DNA from: Flaccisagitta enflata
Lineage: Eukaryota > Chaetognatha > Sagittoidea > Aphragmophora
NCBI GenBank assembly: GCA_965153355.1
Contig: OZ231127.1
Coordinates: forward strand, 56,420,001-56,484,000
DNA: 64,000 nucleotides
Reading direction: 5' to 3'
The notes below the pieces were generated by a model. The model had not been told where the DNA came from. It saw nothing but the letters and a program-made list of their open reading frames with translations, and did not search any database. A program made the position numbers and the translations under genes. Shown piece by piece: positions 23,526 through 38,048 of this stretch; positions within the stretch are counted from its first letter, which is position 1; every line of letters begins with the position of its first letter.

Positions 23526-23715
23526 GTTTTCTCAAAAGATCCTCAGAACGTTTTCCCAGGCTCTTGAGACCGTGATTTTTTAATTCCTTGTCGAAAATTA
23601 TGTGGAAACTGTGAAAAGGGTGATTTTTTGGCAAAACCGAGATTTAAAATCACACGCGTTATCGTCATAACTACCCTCAGAAATTTTGCCGCCATTTTTT
23701 TTCATCGGTTTGACT
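23526..23715. repeat. 190-bp dispersed repeat next to a minisatellite array
   Basis: This segment (GATCCTCAGAACGTTTTC... to ...TTTTGCCGCCATTTTT) is clearly homologous to 55020-55212 and in both places directly follows TGAGGCT-type sequence. It is probably an internal module of a longer element. It is gene-free. Confidence 0.7.
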
Positions 23716-23767
23716 GCACTGAAACCTTTGCTCGAAATTTGATATTGCATGGATTGCGAGACAAACT

Positions 23768-24640
<873 letters not shown>

Positions 24641-25254
24641 AATTCTCATTTTGTCTCTGTCTGTCTGTATCTCTCTCCCCAGTCATTTACTTAATTTGTA
24701 TATCATAGGATATCTTTGAACACTTCCTGACGCTATCTGACGCTACTGATCTTATTGCGCTTTTGCATATGTGTAGATATCTATAAGGGGTAGTTGAATC
24801 TTAATGAGCGGCTTTGAGCCAGTACAGGAAGTCGGTCAAATCAAGGTTTTAACATTTCAACTATTTAAAAATATACCAAGAAATAGAAATGAAATTCTCA
24901 AATTTTGTAAGAATCAATGTCACTTCATGCTGAACAAGATTCCAGAGAAATAAGTCGATACTTTGAATTATTCATTGTGCATAGCTTAGCTAAGTGAGAC
25001 TGCTTCAATGATGTTTCTTGCTTTTCTTTCATTTTTTAATGATTATATTTGTAATAAACAATTTTTGTATAAAGCAAACGTTATATCAAGTCTATAGTCA
25101 TATCAAAGGCCAGTGTCTTACGATTCTAATTATGTTTTTTATTTCGTTACATCACCATATTAACATTTTCAAATTAAATAAAAAACAAAACTCATGATCC
25201 AATGACAGCAAATGTTATTTAAGCGGACTTCCCGCTCTTCTGAAAATACTTACT
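24641..25254. other. No gene recognised
   Basis: AT-rich sequence without splice-flanked open frames or recognised repeats. Confidence 0.55.
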
Positions 25255-25437
25255 TGAGGCTCAAGTCTTAACCTCAAGGCTCAAATCCCAGCCTTGAGGC
25301 TCAAGTCTTAGCCTTGAGGCTCAAATCCCAGCCTCAAAATCTCAACTTCAAAGCTCAAAATCTCAGCTTCAAAGCTCAAAACTTACCAAGTATTGCCCCT
25401 CTCACCATCACACAATCACATATTGTTCCACCTATCA

Positions 25438-26702
25438 TCGGGAAAAAAGTCGAAGTCAGTCTTCGACTTTTTGACATATTCGAGAGAAACAGGGTTTTCA
25501 TTTTCTTATTAAAGTTGAGGGTCTCTTCCGGCTGATTGGTCCCTCGAACGAAATTGACAGGGTAAGTAAATTTGATAATTCTCTTTCATTTGACGCCAAG
25601 CAGAAGTCTCTAGGACAAATATTTTTCAAGTTATGATTTTTTAAAGATTTTTTTGCGAAAAATCTGAATTGAATTTTTTTCAATTTTTTTAAGATTTCAT
25701 GTAGGATCAATAAAGGAGTGTACTTTTGTTTGTCTAAGCATGCAAATATCTGTATTGCATAGCTGCTCATCTGTGAGGGTGTTTTTGAGTATTCTAGCTC
25801 ATTTAGCTCATTTAGCTCAGGTTTTTAATGATTTAAAGTGCAATAAATACATAAATGTTTTTATCGGGAAAAAAGTCGAAGTCAGTCTTCGACTTTTTGA
25901 CATATTCGAGAGAAACGGGGTTTTCATTTTCTTATGAGAAAGTTTCGGAACTCCTTAGGGTGATTGGTCCCTCGAATGAAATTAACAGAGTAAGTAAATT
26001 TGATAATTCTCTTTCATTTGGCGCCAAGCAGAATGCTCTACAACAAATATTTTTCGCGCTATGATTTTTTAAAGATTTATTTATGAAAAATTCGAATAGA
26101 ATTTTTTTTATTTTTTACGATTTTGTGTAGGATGAATAAAGGAGTGTATTTATGTTTATGTGAGCATGCAAATACAAAAAGACATGTTTATGATCACAGC
26201 TGCTCATCTGTGAGGGCGTTTTTGAGCATTTTAGCTCATTCAGCTCACTTAGCTCAGTCTATTCTTTCTGATTTCGAATATGATAAATGACTAAATATTT
26301 TCATACTTACTTAAGCAAGCGATTAAAAAAACAAATCAGTGAGCAGAGCTTCTCATCTGTGCCAGCGTTTTTAAGTATTCTAGCTCATTTAGCTCATTTA
26401 GCTTGCTCTTTATCTCTGATTTTGAATAGGATAGATAGATTAATGTTTTGATTTAAGCATGCAAATACAAGGAAGCATATCAGTGAGCAACGCTGATTGT
26501 CTGATTGAATTTTTTTGAATATTTTAGCTCATCTAGCTCATTTGGCTCAGTCCTGATTTTCAATGCAATCAATACATACAATTGCTTTTGATTCGATCTA
26601 ATAAAAAAAAAAAGATTTCAATGACTGAAGATGAAAACATGGCAAAAATTGACCACTGCTTACGACTTTTTTCCTCACGGCGACAGCCGCCATTACTGGT
26701 AC
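25438..26702 (+). mobile_element. Inverted copy of the long hairpin-repeat interior
   Basis: GGGAAAAAAGTCGAAGTCAGTCTTCGACTTTTTGACATATTCGAG occurs near 25438 and again near 25863, followed by 150-bp units with GCTCATCTGTGAGGG(C/T)GTTTTTGAG and AGCTCATTTAGCTCA, and ends CGACAGCCGCCATTACTGG. This is the reverse complement of the middle of 11411-12450. Neither terminal hairpin is present, and the right side abuts a solo end of the minisatellite element (26708-26757). Confidence 0.75.
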
Positions 26703-26862
26703 ACTAACATAGGGGCAACGGGTACCGCTGACCATCTAACGCTTTTGCGACTATTTCTGCCTCTCTCCTTTCTCTCGCTCTCCCCTTTCTCTTTCTCTCT
26801 TTCTCTCTCTCTCCCTCCTTTCTCTCCCTCTTTCCTCCCTCTCTCTCTCTCTCTCTCTTATT
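26703..26862. repeat. Solo minisatellite-element end plus imperfect (CT)n
   Basis: ATAGGGGCAACGGGTACCGC and CTAACGCTTTTGCGACTATTT at 26708-26757 match the right terminus of the 5713-6373 element without its body. CT-rich simple sequence follows. Confidence 0.75.
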
Positions 26863-27095
26863 TTCCTCTCGGTGTGTTCGTTTATTTCTAACATAACAAC
26901 TGATTCATCTGTTGAGGTAATGATTGTTTTTTTTTTCTGTAAAGCTGCGTTGATTAGAAGGATTTGAATTGCGGTTAAATACCCTTCACAGGCGACGTTT
27001 GCCTGATTCAAGAGTTAATTCTATTTTGAATTAACGCGTGATTGCAATCTAAAGGAGAATGTGAAGGGACTCAGGTTGGATAACGGGTATCCGAG

Positions 27096-27291
27096 TTTTT
27101 AGTCGCGCCCTATGTCGGTCGGTTGGTCGGTTGGTCGGTCGGTCAGTTGGTCGATTGGTCCCCATTTTACTTTTTCGGCATTTTTGAGCTTTTTGAGCTT
27201 ACCGCTCCTGCCCAAATGCTCTAGTGACTTTCTCCAGCACTGCCCCTGCCCACCCGCACGCGACTGGGGTAGCCGTGTATTCAGCCTTGTT
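27096..27291 (-). mobile_element. Hairpin-ended repeat lacking the distal stem arm
   Basis: TTTTTAGTCGCGCCCTATGTCGG goes straight into the GTCGGTTG tract, so the second stem arm is deleted. The rest (GCTCCTGCCC, CACTGCCCCTGCCC, GCACGCGACT, CAGCCTTGTT) is intact. Confidence 0.8.
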
Positions 27292-27404
27292 GTATTAGAA
27301 GAGGAATTGAAAAAAAAAATCTTAGACAAAACTGCGTCGACAATCGATGGCAAATGAACATTAGCATTAAAGATTATGGAGTATGATAGATAAAAACCGA
27401 GAAA

Positions 27405-28026
27405 AAATAGTCGCAAAAGCGTTAGATGGTCAGCGGTACCCGTTGCCCCTGTGAGAGTATATGTGGATGTGTGAAAGTGAGAGGGGCAGCAGCCCCGAAG
27501 GGGCCGATGACCTATGCCTAGTAAGTTTTGAGCATTGAGGCCATGATAGGAGCCTTGAGGCTGTGATTTGAGCCTCGAGCTGTGATTTGAGCCGCAAAAC
27601 TGTAATTTGCCTCTTAAGGCTGTGGTTTGAGCCTCAAGGCTGTGATTTGAACCTCCAAGCTGTTAAGCCTCAATGCTGAGGCTGGGATTTCAGCATCAAG
27701 GCTAGAAATTGAGCCTCGAGGCTAGACTGTCAGCCATGAGGCTAGAATTTAAGCCTCGAGGCTAAAATTTGGGCCTTGAGGCTTGATTTAGGCTTTGAGG
27801 CTAGAATTTGGGCCTCAAGGCTAGAATTTGGGCCTCAAGGCTAGAATTTTGGCCTTGAGGCTAGAATTTGGGCCTCGATGCTAGAATTTGGGCCTCAAGG
27901 CTAGGAGAGCTTCAAAGGGGGTGGACGGAGAAGAAGAAGAAGGAGAAGAAGGAGAAGGAGGAGAAATTTCCCCTATGTGTGAAAGCATAGGTCATCGGCC
28001 CCTTCGGGGCCGCTGCCCAAAAAGGA
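27405..28026. mobile_element. Complete TGAGGCT-minisatellite element, reverse orientation
   Basis: AAATAGTCGCAAAAGCGTTA and GGTCAGCGGTACCCGTTGCC open the element, then GCAGCAGCCCCGAAGGGGCC...GACCTATGCC. About 400 bp of GAGGCTAGAATTTGGGCCT units follow, then a purine tract and the inverted module CATAGGTCATCGGCCCCTTC...GCTGCCC. It is the mirror of 5713-6373, so the element structure is defined by two complete copies. Confidence 0.75.
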
Positions 28027-28505
28027 ATGAGATCGCAGAAACGGATTCAAATCATACAAATATCGAATTTGTAATAGTATTTAGTAGGTGGTCCATAATT
28101 TTTGGGAAATAACGATAAAAACATAAAACAATGCTATTTTTCATTGACATAGGCAGTAAAAAAATGAGTATGCAGTCGATTGGATGGAAGATGATCGGAT
28201 GGAATACGGTGTATGACATAAGAATTTTGGAAAAAAAAAGAGCTAAAAGCATTGAATCATGCCATTTTTTATTGACATCAGAAAAAAAAGTGAAAAATTG
28301 TGACTGCACTGGAAATGCACTGGAAATGCACTTAAAAATGGAAATGATAGAATTAGGTAGATGCCATTAAAAAAAGAATAAAGAAATGAATGAGAGCGAA
28401 TGGAGCAGACTTATGTGTACGTACAAGTTATTCAAACGTGGTATATTTGCTATTCAAAAGACTATTCAAAAGACAATTTTTTTAAAAAAACGGCCGTTTT
28501 GTCAG

Positions 28506-28664
28506 AACAAGGCCGGATACACGGCCATCAGTTGCGGACGGGTGGGCAGGGGCGGAAATGCGCGTTTTCCCACTTTTAATTTTAGACTCGATCATTACGG
28601 ACCAACGGACGGACCGACGGACGGACAAAGCCTCCTATAGAGTTGCGTGTCCGCAACTAAAAAA
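28506..28664 (+). mobile_element. Hairpin-ended repeat, AGTTGCG subfamily, short
   Basis: AACAAGGCCGGATACACGGCC, then ATCAGTTGCGGACGGGTGGG, a (GGAC)n tract and the closing stem AGTTGCG-TGTC-CGCAACT followed by AAAAA. All stem positions are complementary. Confidence 0.88.
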
Positions 28665-28874
28665 AAACTCAAGAAAACAATTGTCGAGCAAACTTTCTGT
28701 TACTCACAGAATTTCATCAGCTATCTTCGATAATATCATAATCATGAATATTCACGCTTCCTACGTCCAAGAGAATAATCAAGAACAAACTAGACTCGGA
28801 AACGATGGGAAAAGAAGGCGCTACAGACGCCGACAGACGCCTGCAGACAACGCCGAGATTCGATTCTCACGCGA

Positions 28875-29264
<390 letters not shown>

Positions 29265-29604
29265 GCTTGGCTTTTGTTTACACGATTTCTGGCTTGTTTG
29301 TTACAACTTCCGCCGCTGTTGAGGCAGGGTGTGGTTGATGGTGTTGTGGGGAGGCTTTACGTTCCTTTTGGTTCATCTGCACTAGACAGCAGATACACTT
29401 TTTTGTCCGCGACGGAATACCATTCCGACGCGGACTATAATTCGAGGCGGGTGGGTGTCGTGGGTAAATTAATTCAGCCGTCATTAGATTTGTCCACACT
29501 TTTAAATGGGCTAACTTTTGAACGCCTTGACTGGTTTGCTTCATAGTTTGGAGGGAAGTTGTGCTAGGGTAAGCCGCCATGCGGCCTATGCGTATGTTAT
29601 GATC

Positions 29605-30330
29605 CGACCCACCCAACCGGCCCAACCAGCCTACCAGCCTAAAAGTGAAAAACGTGCATAACTTCGTCATTTTTCAACCAATATGGTTGAAACTCAGTAT
29701 ATAGTCTCTAAATGGAAGGACTCAACATATGTATTTGATTTGTACAGATTTTAGCATGTTAACCGATGACTTCGGCCTACCACTCAACCAGCCTACCAAC
29801 TAAAAATGAAAAACGACTTAACTTTGTCATTTTTCAATAATTTGATGGTTGAAACTCAGTATGTAGTCTCTAAATGAAAGAACTCAACATATGTATTTGA
29901 ATTGTAAAGGTTTAAGCATGCTAACCAGCCAACCCATCCAACCGGCCCAACCAGCCTACCTGCCTAAAAGGGAAAAACTCGTATAACTTCGGCATTTTTC
30001 AACCGATTTGGTTGAAACTTGATATGATCTCTAAATGTGAGACTCCTTTACATATGTATTTGAATTGTAAAGATTTTTAGCATGCTAACCAGGCTAGGCC
30101 GCCCTGCCACCCAACTATTCTACCAGTCTAAAAGTGAAAAATGTACATAAAGCCCTTTTCAACCGATTTAGTTGAAACTGAGTATATCAGATCTCTATGG
30201 AAGGACTCAACATATGTATTTGAATTGTAAAGATTTTTAGCATGCTAACCAGCCAAACCAGCCTGCCATGACTAGCCTACCAGCCTTAGTTAAACGTGCA
30301 TAACTTGGCATTTTTAGTTGAAACTTGGTA
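29605..30330. repeat. About 160-bp tandem repeat, five diverged units
   Basis: Units begin with AACC(G/A)GCC-rich sequence (CCAACCAGCCTACCAGCCTA), continue AAAGTGAAAAACGTGCATAA and end AACATATGTATTTGAATTGTAAAG...AGCATGCTAACC. Five units are recognisable with increasing decay to the right. Non-coding. Confidence 0.85.
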
Positions 30331-31468
30331 TGTAGTCCTAGCAATGCATGTAAATTTGATTTTTTCCATAAAGCATGAGCCATAAAGGTTTTGTACTACA
30401 GCCTGATCAGATATATTTTATCACTTTTAATTTTCATTTTTTTATTTCCAATCCTTATTAATGATTATTTACCTTGAACACATTTGCTTTAAAATATCTT
30501 GTGAACAGGTGTATGAAGACACACTGGAGGTGAGCTTTGAACCTTTGAGACTTATTGGACTATAAGAGGTTTTATTTATCTGACATAACAGCTCAATCAG
30601 ACATATTCTAGACTTGATAATATTATAGTTTTAAGCAATAATATCTCAAATTGTTTGTGACAATTAACTTTTTAACTTTAAATAGCTGTAGAAACCTGTA
30701 ATTGTCTGATTTATTTTGCTCTGTTGTTCAGATAGATTGAACTTCAGCTCAACTAGCTGCTGATCAATAAACACTTCAAAATGACATTCATAGACTTTTT
30801 GATTTCAGAGTTATTTTTTTAATATTAAATATGTTCATGAATTATACCTTAATACATAAAAACAAAGATGAAAAAGACACATATAAAATTAACTTCCAGT
30901 TTTAGCTGATCAGGTTTTGAATAAAATGTACCTTTTTCCATTTTTTGTGTTTTAAAAAAAAGTGCTTCTTTTGCAAAGCTAAACTTAAACCGTTTGAGAC
31001 ACAGACTCAAAGACCTAGAATGAAAGATTTTTGAATGGAAATGATTAATTCAAGATAGAGAAAATAATTTCTTTTAAGATTCACCTATTCATAAATATAG
31101 GTATGAGCAAAGATGCAAAAGTAAATGGTTTATCTATGAGAAATAATAAGTGATGTGATTGAACGAATGTAGCATAAATAGACCAATTTATTCAGCTAGT
31201 TATAGAGGTGTTGAGTTTGCACTCTAAAACAATACGGACGTTCATGTGCGGTAGACAATATGAAGGAACCAATATCAATTTAATATTAATAATAATTATA
31301 ACTATACCTTATATAATTCATAAAGAAATAACGAAGTGAGCATCGGAGGATCTCTTTTGATATATTAGGCTAAGAACAGCAATCAGCATTTCATCCGATG
31401 TACGATGCTCCACGAACTTATTAGCAGTTCATGTTAGAAATCACCTTACACTCTTCTGCTGCTTATAT

Positions 31469-31585
31469 TTGAGAGTTTCATGACTGAGTATTGCGTTGGT
31501 AATAAATAGCGTCAACTTTTTTAATAACGAGCTTGTTTCGAGCCATAGCAGTACTTTCGACGCTACTTCGATACTATGATAAGGC
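31469..31585 (+). pseudogene. Decayed copy of lectin exon 5
   Basis: GAGAGTTTCATGACTGAGTA...GTTGGTAATAAATAGCGTCA...ACGAGCTTGTTTCGAGCC aligns along its length to the intact exon at 57327-57203 (roughly 75% by eye). The flanks also align on both sides (CATCCGATGTACGATGC upstream; TCATCAAACTATCAAACAGAC downstream). It has in-frame stops (TAG, TAA), small indels and a destroyed donor (GCAGAG instead of GTGAGC), and lacks the CT tract that precedes the intact exon. It shows that arm A once carried the same lectin gene part, in the orientation that matches exons 1-4. Confidence 0.72.
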
Positions 31586-31874
31586 AGAGTCGAATTATAG
31601 CCGTTATAGATTCATCAAACTATCAAACAGACTCCTTTACGTTTATTATTAGTTACGATTATCGTTGATAGTTTAACATACTAACACGAATAATGTGTTG
31701 ATTCATTATAGTTGAGCAACACGAAGAATAAAGGATTAGAGATATTTACAGAGCATACAAAGATAATACAGACAGACAGATATATGTAGACAGATATGGT
31801 ATATATATGGTAATAGATATACAGACGTATGATAATACATGTTGTAAAAAAGTATGCATGTGATAAATATTGAC

Positions 31875-32439
31875 AGTCCAGTCTGCTGATGTGCCAGAAT
31901 GAGTAACTTGCTTTTTCCAGAACAAAGTTTGAAAATTTGTGATACCTAAATAGATCATGATAATGATTAGTCAAAAGTGGCCTGACACCCATTCTTTGTG
32001 TCTTTAAGACTTTAAATTGACACTGTTAACTGCTAGAGGAGGCACAGAATGAGGATAAATATGTGTTTTGATACATGTTGACTTGCCTCAGCCCTCTAGC
32101 TTAGTAATAGAAGGAGATAATAGCTGACTTACTTCTTACACTATCAAATGCCTTTTCAAAAATGCAGTTTTTATTTACAAAAGTAAATCGCTATATTATT
32201 AAGCTTAATAAAGCTAGATGGAGTACTGTATATATACAAATAATATATTTTGTTTGTAATTTAATATCTCACTTAGTGTTTACACATGGTAACTAAGACT
32301 TAAGACTTAATGATAGGAAAAAGGCTTCAAATTTTTTTGATCTAATGCATTATTATCATGATCTACATGACTTAAATATTTGTGGGCAATTTTCGGTTGT
32401 TCCAGAAAAGCCAAGTCCTTTCTTCAACAACCTGGACTA
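31875..32439. mobile_element. MITE with GTCCAG ends, arm A copy
   Basis: AGTCCAGTCTGCTGA at the left and TCAACAACCTGGACTA at the right are inverted. Inner arms also match each other (TTTTTCCAGAACAAAG against TTGTTCCAGAAAAG). It corresponds to the better preserved element at 56226-56866. Confidence 0.65.
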
Positions 32440-32709
32440 TGATAGATAAAAAGTTAGTCATCGGAGAGATGAAATAAAATACTGTACCAAAAGATGTGTA
32501 AGAGCGGAATGGATTTCACGATAGTGATGGTTCAGAGCGGTACCTCTGTTTATTCTCCTTTATGTACTCAAATATCCGTCAGGTGTTTTTCACGAGTTTT
32601 CCGAATGTTTTTTTCCCCTATGGAAGTTAGAGACATCACCCTACAGTCATTCCTCACGTCGTTGTCAAAATTCCTTTACCATTCCCTTGGATACGAGTGT
32701 GAAATATGA

Positions 32710-33368
32710 ATACACCAAAAGTAATTTGCTCTTTGTTTTGAGCTTAGCACTTAGAACTAAGAAAGGACAAGATGAAGAAAAAAAAACGAAAAGAGCGGTA
32801 GTTAAGGAGAAAATGGAGCAGAAAATGGAGCAAGGAAGTAAACTTTCCTGGAAGAAATCTCCCGCACGGCATTACACGTTTACCGCCGTTGGGACGCATT
32901 ATTCTTTTAATATGCATCTTATGAGTTAACTTAGTGAGAAAAAAAAATGAAAACACCATCAGACTCACAAGAAACAGCTTATCTTTAAATACAGCAATGT
33001 TGCATTGTGATGAAAAAATCAGAATAAGCATTAGACAGAGTTTAAAGTGTCTTTTAGTTAAAAAGGGCTTTTTCCCTTACATAATTAGCTAATTTCTAAT
33101 TGGCGCTGTGTTTTTGATCTTGATATTTACAAAAATTTGTCGTTAAAAATGAGAACGGAAATATCTGAGGATTAATTGAGCAAAATTTTGTTTTTTTCCT
33201 ATAAGTACAAAATATTATCAAAAATATGCAAAATATTAAACATCATTTAGTTAACTTTTGACTTCAGAAATTGTTGGAAATAATGATATATGTTCACATG
33301 ATATAACTTATATAATACCAAATGCCTGCTTACCTAGTTGTCATAAGGTCAGCCTGTCAAATGCAACG
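32710..33368. other. No gene recognised
   Basis: AT-rich DNA, up to about 33170 nearly identical to the arm A' counterpart. The 71-codon open frame ending at 32709 is identical in both arms but has no recognised domain. Confidence 0.5.
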
Positions 33369-33833
33369 CTATCATCACTCTACAACCCGCTTTGTCCGTC
33401 GGTCGCCGGTGGTCGGTCGGTCACACTTTACTTTTTTTTATGATTTTATCATTTTGACCTCCCTGCTCCTGCCCAAATGGTCTGGTGACCTCAAATATGG
33501 CCCCTGCCCACCCGCACGCGACTTCGGTAGCCGTGTATCCGGCCTTGTTTTTAGTCGCGTGCTTGCAACTCAACAACCCACTGTTCGTCGGTCGGTCCAT
33601 CTGTCTGACTGTAACACATAGCTTTTTTTTTTTGTCTTACGCCATTTTAAGTCATTTTATATCATTTAAGTCATTTTATATCATTTAAGTCATTTTAAGT
33701 TATTTAAAGTTAAGTCAATTAACATTTAGTCTCTTTGTCTTTTGGTCTTTTTGTTTTTTGGTCTTTTGGTCTAATTCTAATGTTCTTAATAATCGCATGC
33801 GACTGTCGAAGTGTAAGGTATTGGCCTTGTTTT
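33369..33833 (-). mobile_element. Two hairpin-ended repeats head to tail
   Basis: The first (33369-33550) lacks the opening stem and ends GTGTATCCGGCCTTGTTTTT. The second starts in that same T run (TTTTTAGTCGCGTGCTTGCAACT) and ends TATTGGCCTTGTTTTT at 33833, with an ATTTAAGTC(A)TTTTA tandem tract inside. Sharing of the T run suggests insertion of one copy at the end of the other. Confidence 0.75.
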
Positions 33834-33884
33834 TCTTTCTTCTCTCTGTCTTTCCTTCCCTCCCATCTTTTTCTCTTTTTTTCT

Positions 33885-34087
33885 CGTTTGTTCGTTCGTT
33901 CATTCGTCGTTCGTTCGTTCGCTCATTCGTTGGTTTGTTTGTTCATTTATTCAATCGTTTGTTCGTTCGTTCGTTCATTCGCTCGTTTGTTCGTTCGTTC
34001 GTTTGTTTGTTTGTTCGTTCGTTCATTCCCGCGCTAGGTGGCCCTGACTTACCGTTCACTGCCCTAACGCGAACGTGTTGACAAAAT

Positions 34088-34133
<46 letters not shown>

Positions 34134-34320
34134 AGGAGAAAAACAGTCGGTAGGTTGTTTAGTCTTTGTTTATTCTGGCCTCTCGATGCTCATTCTAGTG
34201 CAGTAGTTCATTCATTTATTCATTCGTTAACTTATTCATTTAATCTTTGACTCATTCATTTATTCACTTATTTTTTCATTCATTCATTCATCCATTCATT
34301 TCTTTATTCATTGATTTGTT
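33885..34320. repeat. GTTC, (GA)n and CATT tetranucleotide arrays
   Basis: GTTC/GTTT array 33885-34030, (GA)n 34091-34131, imperfect CATT array 34205-34320. This block has no counterpart in arm A'. Confidence 0.9.
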
Positions 34321-34908
34321 CCAAGCATTCATTTCTATGTCCGTATTAAGCGAGGCGCTCAAATTGACCCTAACTTAGCCTCATTTCCCTCATTCCGTTT
34401 GCTTTTGGCATCAGTCATGTCTGTTGTAGTCGTCGTTGCTCGTGGCTCTTGGCTCGCTCATCGTTTTTGGGCTCAACATCATCGCCATTGTCAAAATAAT
34501 CTTTTTCAAGTTTTTTGAATCATTTCAATAAAGAATTGAAAAAGAAGAAAAAAAGTGAAGAAAAAGCGAAAAAAAGTATCTCAGTCTGAATTCGGTATTG
34601 GATGTTCGTTTCAGAAGCAACAGAGCACTTTCTGGTTGTGATGCAGTAAATTCAGTGAGGGTCTCACTCAGTCACTGCCACTACACCATTGTTTGAGGCG
34701 GCATACCACACACTAAAGAATGGAGGGTTGCGCGAGCATCCCCCACCCCTACGGCTGTAGTGCTTAGTGTATGCTACTGTAGCGTAGGTTTCTTTTCCCC
34801 ATTAGGGCTTGACGTTCTATGACGTTTGATGAAAACTGAATGAGTATGATGGTAATTCACTACTCCCCAATACAGTTACAATTGCCTCCTTTCCGAATCA
34901 TGGCCCAC

Positions 34909-35056
34909 TGTGGGTCGGTTGGTCGGTCACACTTAACTTTTTTTATGATTTTTATTTTTGGACCTCACTGCTCCTGCCCAAATGGTCTAGTGACCTCAAA
35001 TATGGCCCCTGCCCATCCGCACGCGACTTCGGTAGCCATGTTTCCAGCCTTGTTTT
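34909..35056 (-). mobile_element. Hairpin-ended repeat, opening stem missing
   Basis: GGGTCGGTTGGTCGGTCACAC through CACGCGACTTCGGTAGCCAT to CAGCCTTGTTTTT. The counterpart in arm A' (53006-53183) is complete with its stem, so the stem end was lost in this arm. Confidence 0.82.
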
Positions 35057-35246
35057 TATATGCTGTTCCACCGTTACTTACAAATTTTCCAAGGTAAGGG
35101 CCCCTAGGCCCAGGGAGTCAGAACAGGAAATTTTGTTGCTTTTATCACATTGTCTTTGTGTCTCAATGCCACGGCTTTGGTCACTGGTTTCCCCATGTCT
35201 TTTTTGTTTTTTATCCATCTATTTTGGGCCCTTTTCTTGTATTTTA

Positions 35247-35440
<194 letters not shown>

Positions 35441-36900
35441 CCTACAAATCTTTAATTCACCATGCCCCCTTCTCCTCTGCGTGCTATCGCCGACGTGTCT
35501 CCCCACCACCAAACTCACCTGCCTTTTAAAGAACCCGTTTTCCTTTTCTTTCTTTTTCTCCCTTCCATAAAGTGATGAAATTGCGTTCGTGAGGGAAGCT
35601 AGAGGCAGATCCGTACAAGCGATAACCTGGGGAAAACGGCGCATGAGGTTTATTGAACCAAGAATAAATAGATTGTTTATGAGCGAAATGTTTTGCAAAC
35701 AGGCTCATTGTCTGCGCCAAAGCTGTTTTTTTACTTATGGTAGAGCTCGAAAATTTGATACACTGGTGAGGCGTGTCAGATTGGGGATTTGTGCTTTGCG
35801 CTATCGTGTCATAGCTGGGTTATTTGCATCGCATACTTTTAAACTCCTAATAGTGCAATTTTATCATGAATATACAAGGGATTCTGGCTCTACCCTGTGA
35901 TCCGAGGGCCCGAGTTTAGAAACCCCCATCACACAGCGTGGAATCCATATCCAACCAAACTAACTTAATTGCACGTACGATAAGATAATTGACTGCAAAG
36001 TGGATTGGTTTTTTTCCCGAAAAATTGATAACCTCTCGCCCTCTTTTTCCGCGCGCTGCCTCAGAGAATTTGGACTCTTCTCCCAATATCCGGGACTTTC
36101 TAGGTTTTGTTCAAGCATGGGATATATAAACTAGATATATAATGTAAGCGAGTAAACTTCAACGAGACCCGAGTCTGAGTCCGTCAATTGGTTCGTTAAG
36201 CTTATAAGTGACGCGTTGGGGCTAGCTATCTTAAACAACCATATCACTTAGAAATTGTTTGTTCTCGCTGAAGTCCGGTTTACAGCAAATGTATTTGCTC
36301 TTCTCTTTTGACGGCCTACTTGTTCTGGATATTTGCTTGCTCACCTGCTCAAAAAGAAACATTATGGATTCGTGATCATTAGGTTCACTCGCTCAAACGG
36401 AAGAAGAAAATTCAGTCGTATGACGGGGTTTCCCTTTCATTTTGGAGAGAGAAAACTGTACATCTTGCCTTCCTCGAAGAGCTTGTAAACTCGGGCGATC
36501 CCCCTATCACCCCTCTGCACTTGAAGGACAAAAAAAATAGGGAAAAAGAAAAGAATTTGAAGAAGAAGAGAAAGAAGAAAAAGAAAAAGATAAAGATAAA
36601 GATAAAGATAAACAAAAGGAAAAAGAAAAAAAAAGAAGAAGAAAAACAGGATAAAATGAACAAAAACAAGATTAAACATAAAAGAAAAAATGGTATCAGG
36701 GAAAAAAGTTATAAGGTTATCCTTGATAATAAAAAAAAAGATGGATAAGAATTTGGAATCGAAAAATTTCATGTGAAACGTTCAGTTGAGTTTTTCAGAG
36801 GCATTGGTGACAGATGGAGAAACACGAGGCGGATCCCAAGGATTGTGTGCTAACTTTACTGTATTCCAGTTTCCCACCCGTGTTTATTCATTTCCCGATT

Positions 36901-37084
<184 letters not shown>

Positions 37085-38048
37085 CTCAAAATCATACCAA
37101 AGGAACGCGTTGGAGAATCCAAATGATCACTTTTTTTTCAACATGAGAAGCCTTTTTTCATTAGATTGTTCCATTATTTTTCCCTTATCTCCTCGTCAAA
37201 CACTGAAAAAAAAAATTGAAATAATGATGAGATGAGATGTTACAATTATTTTTAGTCACATAGCCCACCCTCGACAACAAGGAGAAATATGTACATATAT
37301 CTATTTGGATTTACTTCATCCTCGCCCGCCTCCATTAATGGTAAATCCATCTATTTCCACATTAAAAAAAAACAAAACAAAAAACAAAAACCTTTCTCCA
37401 TTCAAAAACATAGTTCCATCTTTGTTCTTTCATCTGGTTGAATAAAAAGAATCTCGCCAAATTTTTCTCCTCTCGAAATCTCGTTGTTAATTGTTGACTA
37501 ATGTGTTATCCCTCATTGTGCTTTTTTCTTTGGATGTGAAGCGAAGTACAAACTCAAAAAAAAAAAAAAAAAATTAAAAAAAAAATCGGTTTTTTTTATA
37601 CCAAAGTTATCCCACTGTCATCAAATAATTGGTTTGAATATATGAAAACAAAAAACAAAATCTTATCGTTGCGCCAGATTGCCCTTCGGAATTCTCACCC
37701 CGTTCTCATTTTTTCCAATACATTACAATTTGCACGTGGATAGAGAAGATTTTTCTGTCTTTTCTTTTTTTGTTTGGATAAAGAAAAATATTTGTAAAAT
37801 TGATAAGAAATCGATTTTCATTGATGTTCTTTAACCTGCCGAAATTCTAGTTGCCAAATTGTGTATGGAATATAGTTGACATGTTACAAAAAAAAACTGT
37901 GGTTTTTTCCGAACGCCTATCATTTTCATCGCGACTAAAACAAACAAAAAACAATTTGAACTCAGTTAGCTCGCAACCGGTGACGGTATGTTAATTTGCT
38001 CGTAACCGGTAGCGGAATGTTAATTTTCTTGCAACCGACAATCGTGAA

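Noticed and set aside
35589-35900. 103-codon open frame present in both A and A' (52491-52180)
   Set aside because: It looks conserved, but only three bases differ between the copies and all three change the amino acid, as expected for non-coding DNA. No domain or splice sites were found.
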